This document shows positions 35,331 to 46,500 of a stretch of 64,000 bases of DNA, one piece after another. A program made the translations under genes and the position numbers. The notes below the pieces were generated by a model. It was not told the DNA's origin. It made no database searches and saw only the letters and a program-made list of their open reading frames with translations. The number at the start of each line of letters is the position of its first letter. Position 1 is the stretch's first letter. The stretch lies in assembly GCA_012932865.1 (NCBI GenBank), contig SAXG01000011.1, positions 434,001 through 498,000 on the forward strand. The letters are read 5' to 3'. Origin of the DNA: Amylostereum areolatum. Taxonomy: Eukaryota > Basidiomycota > Agaricomycetes > Russulales > Stereaceae.

Positions 35331-36868
35331 TCAGGATCGTGCGTTGTCAGAATTGACCGTGGAATCAACTGACCCCACACGAAGCCTTTCCTTATACCAA
35401 GTCCGCCTGAGCTCTCGCCGGGACTCGCGCCTTCTCCTCTTTCTCGCGGCGGCTTTGAGCGCCTTCGGTTCGGGCGGTGTCGTCCTATCTTCGGGCTTCC
35501 CCACGCGCACGACCAGACACATGTCTCCGTACGAGTACTCGCAGGACGGCGCATTCCCGTACGTCGCGGCGTACCCCCGCGAGTGTGTGTTCAGGCCCTC
35601 GTCAACAGCCGTCACCCACGCCACGTCCTCGTCCACCTCCGCATCGTCGTTCACGTGCTCGAGCACGATCCCGCCGTTGTCGCGCACGGCTTTCAGGTAC
35701 GAGTAATGACCATCGATGCACCGCCTCCGCATTTCGAACGGCGCGTCTAGGAGGAAGTCCATCTCCTCATCGTTGTACACGAGGTAGACGGTCGGCACGA
35801 ACCCGAGCGTGGAGAACACGCGGTAGATCATGGCGTCCCTGCCTTTGAGAAGCCTCGGGACGTGCGAAATCGAGTCGGAGAACTGGTAGACGTGGCGCAG
35901 GCCGAAGCCCAGCGTGCCGCCATCTGTAAGGAAGGTTGGGTCGGTGAGGGAGGTTTCTAGGCAGCTGCGGATCTGCGCCTCGTTCGCGGACAGGATGTCC
36001 ATGCGCGTGTTCGTCGCATCGCCGGCGTCCCCACCCCCCTTCTCCATGTCGCCGAAGTATAGGTTGTAGGTTAGCGTGACGCGGTGGCCGCGGGTGACGA
36101 GGGACACCTCGTGCTGGACGTCGCTGAAGAACGACGCGAACGCGACGGAGGGCGTGCTTGGCGTTTGGGCTTGATCGTCCGAGAGGGCGCGGGAGGAGTC
36201 GAAGTCCCATGTTTCGCGGCCGTGCCGGAAGGTGAGCGTGCCGCCTTCGTGGTCGGTGGGGAAGACGACCACCAGGGAGCCGAACATGGACTTGCTGCGC
36301 GGCGTGTCGACGTGGGCCTTGAAAAACGCGCCTTCGCCTATAAACATACGCATACATGCACTCAACGCGTGTTTTAGGAGAAGATAAGGCAGGAGCGCAC
36401 CGTAGACGTTGAGCTTGTAAAGCTCGACCTTGATCGGACGGGTAGATTCGACGCCTTCGAGGAGGTGGCCACGCACGATGTCGAGCAAGGCCGTGCGTTC
36501 GGGGACGAGCGGGGTCGAGAACGCGTCTGCGTCCATCTTGGTCGCTTTGCGGTAGGTCTCGTCCAGGACGTCCTTCTGGCCGAGGCCGAACGTGGCGGGC
36601 TGGCAGGCATGGGCGAGGGCGGTCAGCTCGTCGGGCGATGCGCGCGCGAGGTTGATGCGGCTTTCGCGGATTTGTGAGCACACAAGCTGAACGAGCCGGA
36701 GCACATCACTTACCGAGTGGTGTCAGTGGCGTCGTCGTGGTAGTAGAGCGTGAACAGGTCGGGCGGGAGGGGAAGCGTGCCGGAGACGAAGGGCGGTTCG
36801 TCGACGATCGAAGCGCGGAGGGGCTTCAGCGCATCAGGGATCTGTGGCTCGGCTTCGAGGAAAGCCAT
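35331..36868 (-). CDS. 2-oxoglutarate/Fe(II)-dependent oxygenase, prolyl-4-hydroxylase-like (cassette copy A)
   Basis: Exons 36868-36714, 36660-36401 and 36337-35331 give 473 residues. The double-stranded beta-helix core is clear: AHVDTPRSKSMFGSLVVVFP (HxD iron ligands), GGTLTFRHG, then FFSDVQHEVSLVTRGHRVTL, with the distal His ligand and the Arg that would bind 2-oxoglutarate. This is the Fe2OG_Oxy architecture found in fungal P4H-like proteins; the substrate is unknown. The second intron (36400-36338, 63 nt) has no stop and a length divisible by three, so a retained form would add 21 residues. The same intron is conserved in copy B. The stop TGA (35333-35331) is followed in the same frame by the F-box protein. 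The start at 36868 is the first ATG and is conserved in copy B. Confidence 0.86.
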
Positions 36869-37306
36869 ATTTCAGAGTTGGGTGATCTGAAGAGAGGTGG
36901 AAGCAGATGCCAGCTGGGTGTGGGCCATACTTTCAAACAACGCGGTCTCGTTATAAGTTGGTTTCGGCCGCCATCGGAAGCCGGCCAAGAGCACGAGGTG
37001 AGCACGTCTGGGAAGTCGGACGCAGCTATCAGTCGGTAAATTAGATCCGCGAGGGTTGGGCGGGGGTCGATCGACATACTTACAGCCTACTACCGAGGTA
37101 CAGAGCGCGTACATACCCAGAGGTAGTTTCCCTGGAACTCCGATACATATGTGCGGTGGATCCCCACGCCTGCACGCCCTCAGCGAGCTCCCACGTAGAC
37201 GAGATTGCTAAGTAGAACTTACCGGAGCATCAACACCAAATGAATCCCGAGAATGTCTGCATGTGGCCATGTCAGTTGTGGGCAGCACTGCGTCTGCGGT
37301 TCAGTG

Positions 37307-37408
37307 ACGCGTCCCGACGCGTGTGCGCGACGCGTACTACATAGTAAGCAGCGGTGGTACGTCGGCAGTAGGTGAACGGGCGTACGCTGGTGACGCGTAC
37401 GGACGCGT
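37307..37408 (+). promoter_or_regulatory. cluster of five ACGCGT (Mlu cell-cycle box-like) sites upstream of the otubain gene
   Basis: ACGCGT occurs at 37307, 37317, 37330, 37393 and 37403, all within 102 bp and ending 73 bp before the start codon at 37481. The hexamer is palindromic and is the core of the MCB element bound by MBF (Mbp1/Swi6-type APSES factors) at G1/S genes in yeasts. That such a factor acts here is inference; the clustering itself is direct observation. Confidence 0.6.
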
Positions 37409-37480
37409 ATGCGTATTCCATCGCCTTAAATTCGGGAAGTTACAAGGAGGAAAGCACCAGAACTCCGTCCACAGAAAGTC

Positions 37481-39099
37481 ATGTCGCAGTCGCAGCCCTC
37501 CAGTGAACAAGAGCAAGCGCCATCCCCGGCGACGCGTCCCTCCACAAGCGCGCACACCGCGCCACCCGTGCACGTGACGCAACTCCCTTACGCTGTCCCG
37601 CTCTTCTCCACCTCTCTTTCACCTTCCACCTTCACCCCCTTAACCGTCTTCGCCGAAATCCTGCGTATCATCATGGAACGGAACGTTTCCACGCCCGATC
37701 TCCCCTTGCCAGAAGCGCGTAAGTTCATCCCCGGGTCACGTCTCTCAGCACAGAGATAGGGCCACCGACTGACCGAGGATGTGTGTGTTCAGCGAAGCCC
37801 AAGATGACTGACCTTCCCGAGGTCGACCCTCCTACCGCAAGCGGGAGTGGGAGCACTGCGCCCGTGATCATAAACGAGGACACTGGTGCGTCAATCGCCC
37901 AAGAGAGCGAGCCGTACGCCGATGTTCCCAGTTGCACCTGTCGTAGATCTCAAATCCTTGACTCCTGCCCAACTTTACGATCTCAACGTGGTGCGTCTGA
38001 ACGCGATGCTTTTATAAAACAACTAATTTCCAATCGACGCATGCAGAGTGCACTGCAAGATTCGACAGTAGAGTCCACCTACAGGCCGCTCATCGCGACG
38101 GTGGCGCCTATGGATGTTCTGCGCGCGGAGTACGAGGACGGATCGCCATCGTTCGTGAAGCAAATAGACTACCTCAAGTCGCTTGGATACCTCGGCATCC
38201 GACGCGCACGAGGAGACGGGGACTGCTTCTACCGATGTCCGTCATCCATTCCTCCCACCCACTTCCGTCCTTGCTCACTGCTGCACCCCTGGGCCACACA
38301 GCGCTCGCATTCGCATACATAGAACGCATCATGCAATCCCAAGATTCCTCCCTGGCTGTTATGATGGCCATATCCACCCTCGAGTCTACCCACCCCATGC
38401 TCGACGCCGCAGGGTTCCAGAAGATGGTGTACGAGGACTTCTACGATGTGCTCATATCGCTCATCAAACGCATCGAACCTCACGTACCGATGCACCTTGG
38501 CCCCGACACGCTTCTGAACGCATTCCAAGACCCGGACTGGTGCGAGCCTTCCCACTTGTTTCGTTTAGGGACAACATGTGCCATGTGCTGACGGACAACG
38601 CGCGGTGGACAGTGTCGAACTACATCGTCGTCTTCCTCCGTTTGTTGACCTCGGCGCAGATCCGCATGGACCCCGACGCGTTCGAGCCGTTCCTCTTCCA
38701 CCCCGAGATCGGAGAACAGATGAAGACGCGAGATTTTTGTGAGATGTTCGTCGAGGCCGTCGGCAGAGAAGCTGGTACGTGTGGTTGTTTCCCTGCCGAG
38801 TGTCCGAATGCTGATTATTCGCCGCGTCGATAGACCACGTTCAAATGACCGCCCTCGCCCGCGCGATGAAGGTCAATTTGAAGGTCGCCTACCTCGATGG
38901 CCACGATGCGGATGGAAAAGTCGACTTTGTTGAGTTTTCGAGCGCGATAGACGAGACCTCTGAGCCGCTTGTGCTGTTGTATCGGTAGGCGACCCACTCT
39001 CTTCCCCTTGAGAAGCGTAAAACTGACCATACTTACTTCTTCAGTCCTGGTCATTACGATATTCTAGACAAGACCGACATGGAAGGACTGAGCTTGTAG
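37481..39099 (+). CDS. OTUB1: otubain-type deubiquitinase (OTUB family cysteine protease)
   Basis: Eight exons (37481-37718, 37793-37885, 37932-37990, 38047-38236, 38302-38539, 38569-38774, 38834-38984, 39045-39099) give 409 residues. After a disordered Ser/Pro-rich leader come the catalytic Asp-Cys segment RRARGDGDCFYRSLAFAYIE (nucleophile Cys in GDCFYR), NYIVVFLRLLTSAQIR, DHVQMTALARAMKVNLKVAY, and the catalytic-His block LVLLYRPGHYDILDK. Human OTUB1 cleaves Lys48-linked ubiquitin and also restrains certain E2 enzymes; the leader here is much longer than in OTUB1. The fifth intron, needed to keep frame, would be only 29 nt (38540-38568). Either it is exceptionally short or an indel is present. 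Five ACGCGT boxes lie immediately upstream. The assignment is secure. Confidence 0.92.
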
Positions 39100-39457
39100 A
39101 CTTGGGATATCCTTGCCGGGAATCTATCGACGGGTCTTCGACGGAACAGAATGAAATCTATGTGTACCATTAGTACTAGTAGTACTACTGTATCTTTAAT
39201 TGCATCGCTTCCTGCTCTGCGAACACTACGGTTGCAGGTCGATGATGGAGCTTTAGACTTGGAATTGAAGATGTACCTACTGTGTTCTCGGGTGGTAAAA
39301 CGAGTGGATTCTGGACGGATGGTCGAGCAAGACAGCAAGTCATCTGCTCTATTTTCGGCAGACGCCCAGAGACGCCCTCGCGCAGTTCGATGCGGTGCGC
39401 GTCTGCGACGTCCGCACGCCTTCACCGAACCACCTCTGCACTCATACTCACACTTCC
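39100..39457. other. spacer between the otubain and SFT2 genes
   Basis: Both flanking genes are on the plus strand. The interval must carry the otubain 3' end and the SFT2 promoter. A TAGTACTAGTAGTACTA alternating stretch occurs at about 39171-39187. No gene is seen. Confidence 0.5.
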
Positions 39458-40372
39458 ATGGCGCCCCCATCCACAGAACAAAGCTTCAGAGACAACCTCT
39501 CCCAATTCCGCTGGGCGCGCGGAGGGAACGACGACTCGCAGCCCGAAACGCAACCCGTGAACCCGTTCTCGCGCTTCTACAACGCGATCGGCGGGAGCTA
39601 CATCCCCCTCCGCTCCAACGAGCGGTCGAACGAGGAGGAAGCGTACTTTGCGCTCTCAAGATGGGAAAGGTGCGCCCCCGGTGGTGCGCTCTTGATGCCG
39701 GGCTTGCTTGGAATTGACGGACGCCGAGTGCAGGTTGATTGGATTCGTGGGATGTCTCGCCGGCGCTGCGGTATGCTTTGCGGTCGCGTTCTTCACGCTC
39801 CCGTTGCTCGCTCTCCGCCCAGCCAAATTCGCGCTAGCGTTCAGGTGCGTGAGCTCGGTACGGCGCTCGCCGAAGACTGACGGATGTCATCTGTAGCTTG
39901 GGGAGCCTTCTCGTCATGTTTGGGTGCGTACTCGGACTGCTACACGGACCCAACCAAGGCCCTGATCTTACACCGTCTACCACAGCTTTTCCGTGCTCAT
40001 TGGTCCACTTAAACCACGCCAAACATCTTATCTCAAGAGAAGCGACTTCCCTTTTCCATCGCTTACCTCGGGAGTCTGGGCTTAACACTCTACTTCGCGC
40101 TCGGTGTAAGCCGCCACGCCAGCGCCTGCACCTCGATAACTTGCTGACCGGCCCTCTCCACAGCCTCATTCATATTTTGGTTCTCTCATAGGCGCTATTA
40201 TCCAGGTGGGTACCCGCTGTCCATTTCCGTCGGCCTTCACCCTGACCAGCAAGCACTCAAGGTGGTCGCACTCGTTTCTTACGTCCTCGCGTACTTCCCA
40301 GGAGGCGCACAAACCCTTCGCTTCGGTGGACAAATGGCCCTGCGCGGCGCGGGGAGCCTCCTTCCCGTTTGA
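39458..40372 (+). CDS. SFT2: SFT2-like Golgi vesicle-transport membrane protein
   Basis: Six exons: 39458-39669, 39734-39844, 39897-39923, 39986-40105, 40164-40205, 40262-40372. The product (206 residues after correction) has a soluble N-terminus, then four membrane segments of the Got1/Sft2 family: RLIGFVGCLAGAAVCFAVAF, ALRPAKFALAFSLGSLLVMF, SIAYLGSLGLTLYFALG, and VVALVSYVLAYFPGG followed by TLRFGGQMALRGAGSLLP. Sft2 is a tetra-spanning protein of the late Golgi that assists fusion of endosome-derived vesicles. Exon 4 carries two extra single bases (one A at 40011-40013 and one base at 40040-40044). Discounting both restores GPLNHAKHLISRERLPF exactly, and all exon phases then sum to a whole reading frame. 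The gene converges with NUP192, whose stop lies 150 bp downstream. Confidence 0.88.
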
Positions 40373-40492
40373 CGTTCCGAAAATGAAACCCTGCTTTGCT
40401 TGCGTGCGGACGTTGTACAGATATAAGTGGTTGTCGTGGGTCAATGGATATGATACATTTCGCAAAAACACACTCTCCCAGATGGACGTCCG

Positions 40493-40507
40493 CCCCCCCC
40501 CCCCCCC
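40493..40507 (+). repeat. poly(C) tract, 15 bases
   Basis: A C-run in the short convergent interval between the SFT2 and NUP192 stop codons. It is a likely place for sequencing slippage. Confidence 0.85.
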
Positions 40508-40521
40508 TGTGCAAGTAACAA

Positions 40522-43500
40522 TCAATATCGGATTCCGTCCGAAGCGTACTCCACCTCGTCCTCGACGTGCAACCCCAGCACATCCCGCAGTCGGCGCGAC
40601 ATGGTGTCGATGTACGCTTGGTTCGCCCTCCAGTCGGTCGCCGTCGAATCGTATTCCTTCAAACTCAATGAGCACAAGCAACAGCCGAGTACGGAATGGG
40701 CGCACGTACCAGATCGACGTTCGTCAATCGTTGGAGGGACGGTGCCATCCTTTTCGCCGCTTCCGCCCTAAACGCCTGTCCATCCGTCGACTGTGGAAGG
40801 TGCCGCATGACGCCGGCCGTAGACGTCTTGAGCGAGGGGTTGTTGATGTGTTGGCCTTCAGAGTAGAACACGATGTGTCGCCACAGCAAAAGTAGGAGCA
40901 TTTCAATCGAAGCTGTCGGTGTCCACGATGAGTAAGCAAGTACTCTGGTCGCGCGAGCCGCGGGCGCACTCACCCAGCGATATTTGCGCATTTTGACGAC
41001 TCCGGTTCCGGATGCGCTCGAGCTCGAGACATATGAGCTGCCGTCTTTGGCCAACGTCGAGGTCGTCCAGTAGCTCTGCGTCGGGAAGACTGATGATCTG
41101 TTGTAGTTGTTCAGCATACCAATTCTGGAACAACGAAGGCATCTCTTGCCTGTTGAACATCCTCCGCTCTGATGAGGTGTTTTGAGGAGAGCTCGGCGGT
41201 GATATTTATAATTTGTTTTAGGGTCTCCCCCAGTTCGCCGCTAAGGTGGTTCAGGGCCTCGATGGCATCGCTGACAGTCGGTACAGTTGCTGACGATACC
41301 AACTTCAGCCTGGTGAACAGTGAAACGATGCAACGAATGACACACCAAGGAGACGCGAGGATTGCTCCGCTTGTCGCGGCGTCGTCATTACGGGCGAAAG
41401 TACGAGGGTAATGTCCGGCTCTGACATCTCATGAGCAACCTTACATTGGAGCTCGAAACAAAGAAAGTTTACCAGTGAACTCACTCGCCGTACCAACGTA
41501 CGCGATGAGCGCTTTGCGAAGCATCTTCTCCTTCGTTTGCACGGCGATGTCGAACTTGGAGTCGTGAGCATATCCTACGTGTTATTGGGGGTCATTGCGC
41601 GAACACGGCTGCATTTGAACAAGAGCTTGCCTGGAGCCAGCACGCTCGCGTCCAACCGTTCTGAATCGCTTTGAGGTTGAACGCGTTGAGACCAAAGCGT
41701 AGCGCCGAAAGACCGTGCCGCCAGGCTCAACAGCGTCGTATGTATGCTCCCGAAGCCGGAGTTCGCAGAGGCCTGTTACGTGCGTGTGAGCAGCGAACCC
41801 CGGATAGCGCCCTTGGCCACTTACCAACTCCGTTTTGGGTGCCTGTGGATAGACGGCGGCACACAAGACAACGAGCAGGTGGATCTCGTCCAACACGGAA
41901 AGCGAAATCTCCTCTGTTTCGTTCTTCAGCATGATAACCACTGTGTCGCGATGATTGGAAAGGAATTCTAGCGCCTATAACCGAGCCGTTGTTTGTGATC
42001 GTCGCTCCAGGAGTTGCAAGCAGATGCTCACCTGTGAGACAGCTGTCGTGTGCCTCGGGCCCAAGGTTGCTATCATAGCGTTGACGAGCTGCAGAGCTGG
42101 CAGGAACAATTGGTGATAGCGTTGTACTGCAGACGGCAGGAAGCTATCGTGATCTGGAGAAGACATGAATTCAGAATACCATTACATCCGGACCGTAATG
42201 CGACGTACCGATGAACGCTTGGTCTGATACGGGTTGCGCATCGAGGAAGTCGCATTGCCCGAGCGTAGCGAGGAGCCGGGAGTCCAGAAGGCGATCGGCG
42301 CCCAGACGGCTCTGTGCGATCCGGATAAGGAGGGACATCTTCGCCTCATAGACATAGAGCGCGTTGAGATCATCTGCAGGACAAACCGTGCTCAGCATGG
42401 TGACATGTTATGAAAAGGAAAATCTTACCAGGGTCGGGCTTTAGCACCGCCTGCAGACGGAGGTCCGATTCTTGCAGGTCCCGGACGAAGTTGGACAAGA
42501 ACCCATGCCGTACCAGCACGTTCAATATCGTGGACTGCTTATCGTCCCGAGATAGGTAAACGAGGCAGTCCAGGAGCATAAAGGCCACCGTTTTCCAGAC
42601 CTCCGTTCCGTCGACGGCATCCCTGCAAATGGCTGCCACCAAGCGCTCCGCGACGGGCTTCATGACGACAAGACTCTCTTCTTCGATGGCGGATATCGAA
42701 GACGACGATCGCTTCAGTTGGGATGGCAAGGCGACGGACGCCTGGCTATCGCCCAACAGGAAGTCGTCGCGGGCCATAGATCTGGATAAAGAGCGCGCGA
42801 GAGGTCCCGGTTTCGTGGAGCCTGCGCCTTCGATGTTCTCGGGGGCGATGAGGTGGAAGTAGTTGATCAGCGCAGCGTACAGATTACCGCGAACGAGCTC
42901 GACCCGATGGTCCAGAATGCACTCCAGGATGCTGCGAAGAAGGGTGTGCAATCGTTCTGCGGACAAAGCACCGGAGCCCGACTCGGCACCCGCAGACTGC
43001 AACAACAGCTGGCTGTGCTTGTCTTCCCGAAGCTTGGTGATGATGGATAGAGACACTTCAGACAGCAGTACGGCGGTGGAATCGACGATGTTCCCCGATC
43101 GGATGATGGGTGGGATCTCATGGAGGAGGTCAGATAGCATGGTTTCGCGACTATCTCGAGGAAGGCGGGAGAAACACTTGATGAGGGTCATATCCACTAA
43201 TCTTCGCCAGGACTCAAAGCCTGTGGCCGTGGCGTATGAAACTTCGCGACGTTGGTTTTCCACAACGCAACTCTCCAGGATGTAGGCCGTCTCCGCGTTC
43301 AACTTCTCGAGGTCGGCTGGGACCATGATACGGCCTTGAGCTTGCAGAACCTTGCGAGCACCCGAGAGAAGTGTCAACAACGCGCCCCTGTCGACGACGT
43401 CGCATCCCTTGTCGTCCGCCCGGACGCATGCGCCCAAATTGAGAGAGCCAAGGAAGTCGAGACTGAGAGGCTCGACGTTCCGGCCGTTCACCCAGTCAAA

Positions 43501-46500
43501 CGACAATGACTGGACGTATTCGACTATCCGCATGCTCGATTGGCCAACTTCGTGGAACGTCTTGAAGACCTCGTCTTGCCAGTCCTTGTCTTCTTCTATC
43601 GCTTGCTGCACGTTTCCGTATACGAGCTCCAGTAGCTCCGAGACAGCTTTGAGGTGCCCGCGGTTGGTGAGGCTGTGCAGGTCCAGAGCCACGAGGTCGA
43701 AAACGTATGAGCGCAGGCGGAGGAACGCGGTGAACGCAGGGACAGTCGTCGGCACTCTCGCGCCGTCGTTGTACTGCACTTCGATGCTGGGCGACGCTGA
43801 GGCGGGCGCACGGAACGGGATGCAAGACAGCTGACGAACGAAGAAATCTTCGCGGGTGCGGAGGTAGCGCATGGTGAAGTCTGAGGTGCGCGGGTGCATG
43901 CACATCTGGTACACGATGCGGTAGAATCGCTCTGCGAGTTCCGGAAGCGCGCTGAACAGAGGCTCGGTGTGCGCGACGGCCTGGTCGTGACGGTCCTTCC
44001 CTTTTCGGTTGAGACGGGGGATCCCAACGCTGACACCATCCATAATAACGTGGATGGAAGCGCGCCGAGCACCTAGTGCGCGGGGATCTTGGATTTGTTG
44101 TTGGTTAGTGGCGCCCAGGAGGAGGAAGTGGACAACGTTCGGGTACGAGGATCCCGGGCCTGTATTCTGCGAAAAGAATTCAAGTACTGCCACGCGCACG
44201 GCTTGAGGCAGGGTCGTCGGGATGTCCTCCGCGTCCGGTGCACCAGCGCCCGTATACTGCTCCGCATCCTCTTCCGCGACGTCCAGGCCGTCAAAGGACT
44301 CGATCTCCAATATATGCCTATATCCTCCAATGATGCGCTCCGACTCCGTGCTTCGTTCCAAAAGGGTCGTCAAGTTGGGGAAGGCAGACGATCCGGCAAG
44401 GATGGAGAGGATCTTGACGGAAAGGAGGCCGAGTTCTGGGTGGGAGCCGGTGAACGTGACGTACGTGGCGATGGCGGGGACGTAGTTGGAGGCGAAGGAA
44501 AGAGCCTGATCGAAGCCCGAATAGAAGGAGCGAGGGTGGATGGTGCCCATAACTGGGACGTCACGTAGGTCAGAAAGCAGGGGGACGAGGACGTCAAGGA
44601 AGACGTCTTGAATTTCCAGAACGCGATGGACAATCCTGAGGACCCGGATGATCGTGTTTTTGAAGATCGGCTCCTCTTCGGCTAGGTTCTTGTCAAATCC
44701 TTCCACGCCATCCACGATGTAACCCAGTAGGCTGCTCTGGAGGGGCGAACGCGTCAAAAGCCTCTGGGTGAGTTCATACCCAGGATGGGTGAGCAAAGGC
44801 ACCAACGCCTCCAGGCGGATCTGTTGCGATTCCTGGGCTGCCAACAGCGACTCCAGGTCGTACGCGGCCAGGGAGCGTTCGATGAAGGACAAGCACAGGT
44901 CGTTCATCAGCCACCGTTCCCTCGGCACCTGATATTCACGGTTGGGAATCCTGAGGAACACCTCGTCGACGACGAAGGACACGAACGGTCCGATACCTGG
45001 TTGGCGGTACGGCTGGCCGAGGTTCTCCGGGACGGTGTTGATCGACTCGTCGTCCGCGATACGGCTCCTCAGCGACAGCTGTTTCGGGGTATGTATGAGG
45101 GCACCGAGCAGGGCCAAAAACGGCACGGATTCCGGGTAGAGCTTGCTCGTCTCCTCGATCAGCTCCAGCTCGACTTGAACGCCCTTTTTCGCCAGGCTGC
45201 CCCCGCCGCGCACGTTGATCACTTCCATGCGCTCGAGCAGCGTCCACACCGCGCGGCAGATCTCGATACCGGACGAGCCTGCGCCTGGGCCGCAGATCGC
45301 AGCGAGCGCGGTGAATATCGAACCCTTCAACTCCAACGGCACCGGGAGGGGAATCAACGCCACGAGCGTGGGCAGGGCGCGCAGGTGGGCGTGGCCCGTC
45401 AAGGCGAGCCGTGCGGCGACGGAATAGGTGGCGACGGTGGACAGAAGCCGGAGGAAACACTGTCCGAGCAGGACGTCCTTCTCGGAAAGAGGTGCGGGTT
45501 GTGGTGGAGGGTGTTGGTGCGAGGACATGAACCCCATGCTCTGCGACGGCTGGGGCGGCGGCCGCACGTTGACGTTGGTCGTCGCCCACGAATCCAGCAG
45601 CCCGAACACGGTGTTCCACGACGCGACCGCGCCATTGTTGTACGCTGCGGAACCGGACGACGGCATCATGCTGCCAGGCAGCAGTTCACCTGTGCCCCGT
45701 GCGAGGAAGTTGTACGCCAGTTCGCTGCATTGCTGTCCTTTGGCCAGACCCGCGAGCATATCGTACAACGCGATGGACATGTCCGCATCCCTCGGCTGTG
45801 TGGACCACACCGCCCACTGAAGGAACGCGGGGAAGCTTTCCCACCGACGTCTCCACGACCTCCATCCATGACTGGCGCTGCAAACTCGACGGACTAGACC
45901 CCCAGAACTGGAGACCACGCTCCGGCGGAAGCGCGCTGAAAAGGACCCCGATGAGGGAAAAGAAGATGGCGATGTCATTGCGCGGCGGCGGAGAGGGTGC
46001 TTTGTCGGGTTCGGGGCGCGCGATGCTCGAGCGGAACATGCGCGACCGATCCGGCCGTGCGTTGGCGAGGATGTGGTCCTCTTGCCGCTGTTTGATTTTA
46101 CGCAGCTCCGAGGAGGCGTGGGTGACAACGAGTCGGACGAGGGTTTCGAAGGCTTGCAACACCGCGGGCTTGAAATCGTCCGCTGGCAGCTCTTGAGACG
46201 GTTCGGCGTCTGCAGGGCGACGCAGCACCGACCCCGCGAACGAGCCAGTCGGGAAGGCGCCTTCACGCCGTTGGAGCCTCGCCACCGCTCCGGATAGGTA
46301 GTTGAACGCGTCTCCCTGAACGGCGTTCCACACGTTCGTCTCCAGCTCCTCGGTCTTGAACCCGTCCTTATGTTCCAGCGAAGGGTCGCGATGACGCGCC
46401 TCGGTCAAGAAGAGGGTCCATTTGAGAAGGACGGTCGCCTTCAGCCCGGGCTCCTTCCACGCCGCCGACGGTTGCAGTCGCGTCTTCATCAGGCTGAGTG

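Larger units (their letters stand above)
33522..37080 (-). repeat. inverted segmental duplication, copy A (oxygenase + F-box cassette)
   Basis: Both coding regions, their order, the two oxygenase introns and about 200 bp upstream of the oxygenase start match 52280-56020 in reverse orientation. The upstream match includes AACCCTCGCG...ATCTAATTTACCGACTGA and GACGTGCTCACCTCGTGCTC. Coding identity is high in the oxygenase and lower in the F-box part. The two copies face each other across about 15 kb of unrelated genes. Confidence 0.9.

Noticed and set aside
45840..46266. N-terminal part of a 1298-codon frame ending at 42370
   Set aside because: Upstream of the CCCC run at 45829-45832 this frame is Arg/Ser-rich nonsense, while the conserved NUP192 sequence continues in the neighbouring frame. 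A start at 46266 is an artefact of the extra base.
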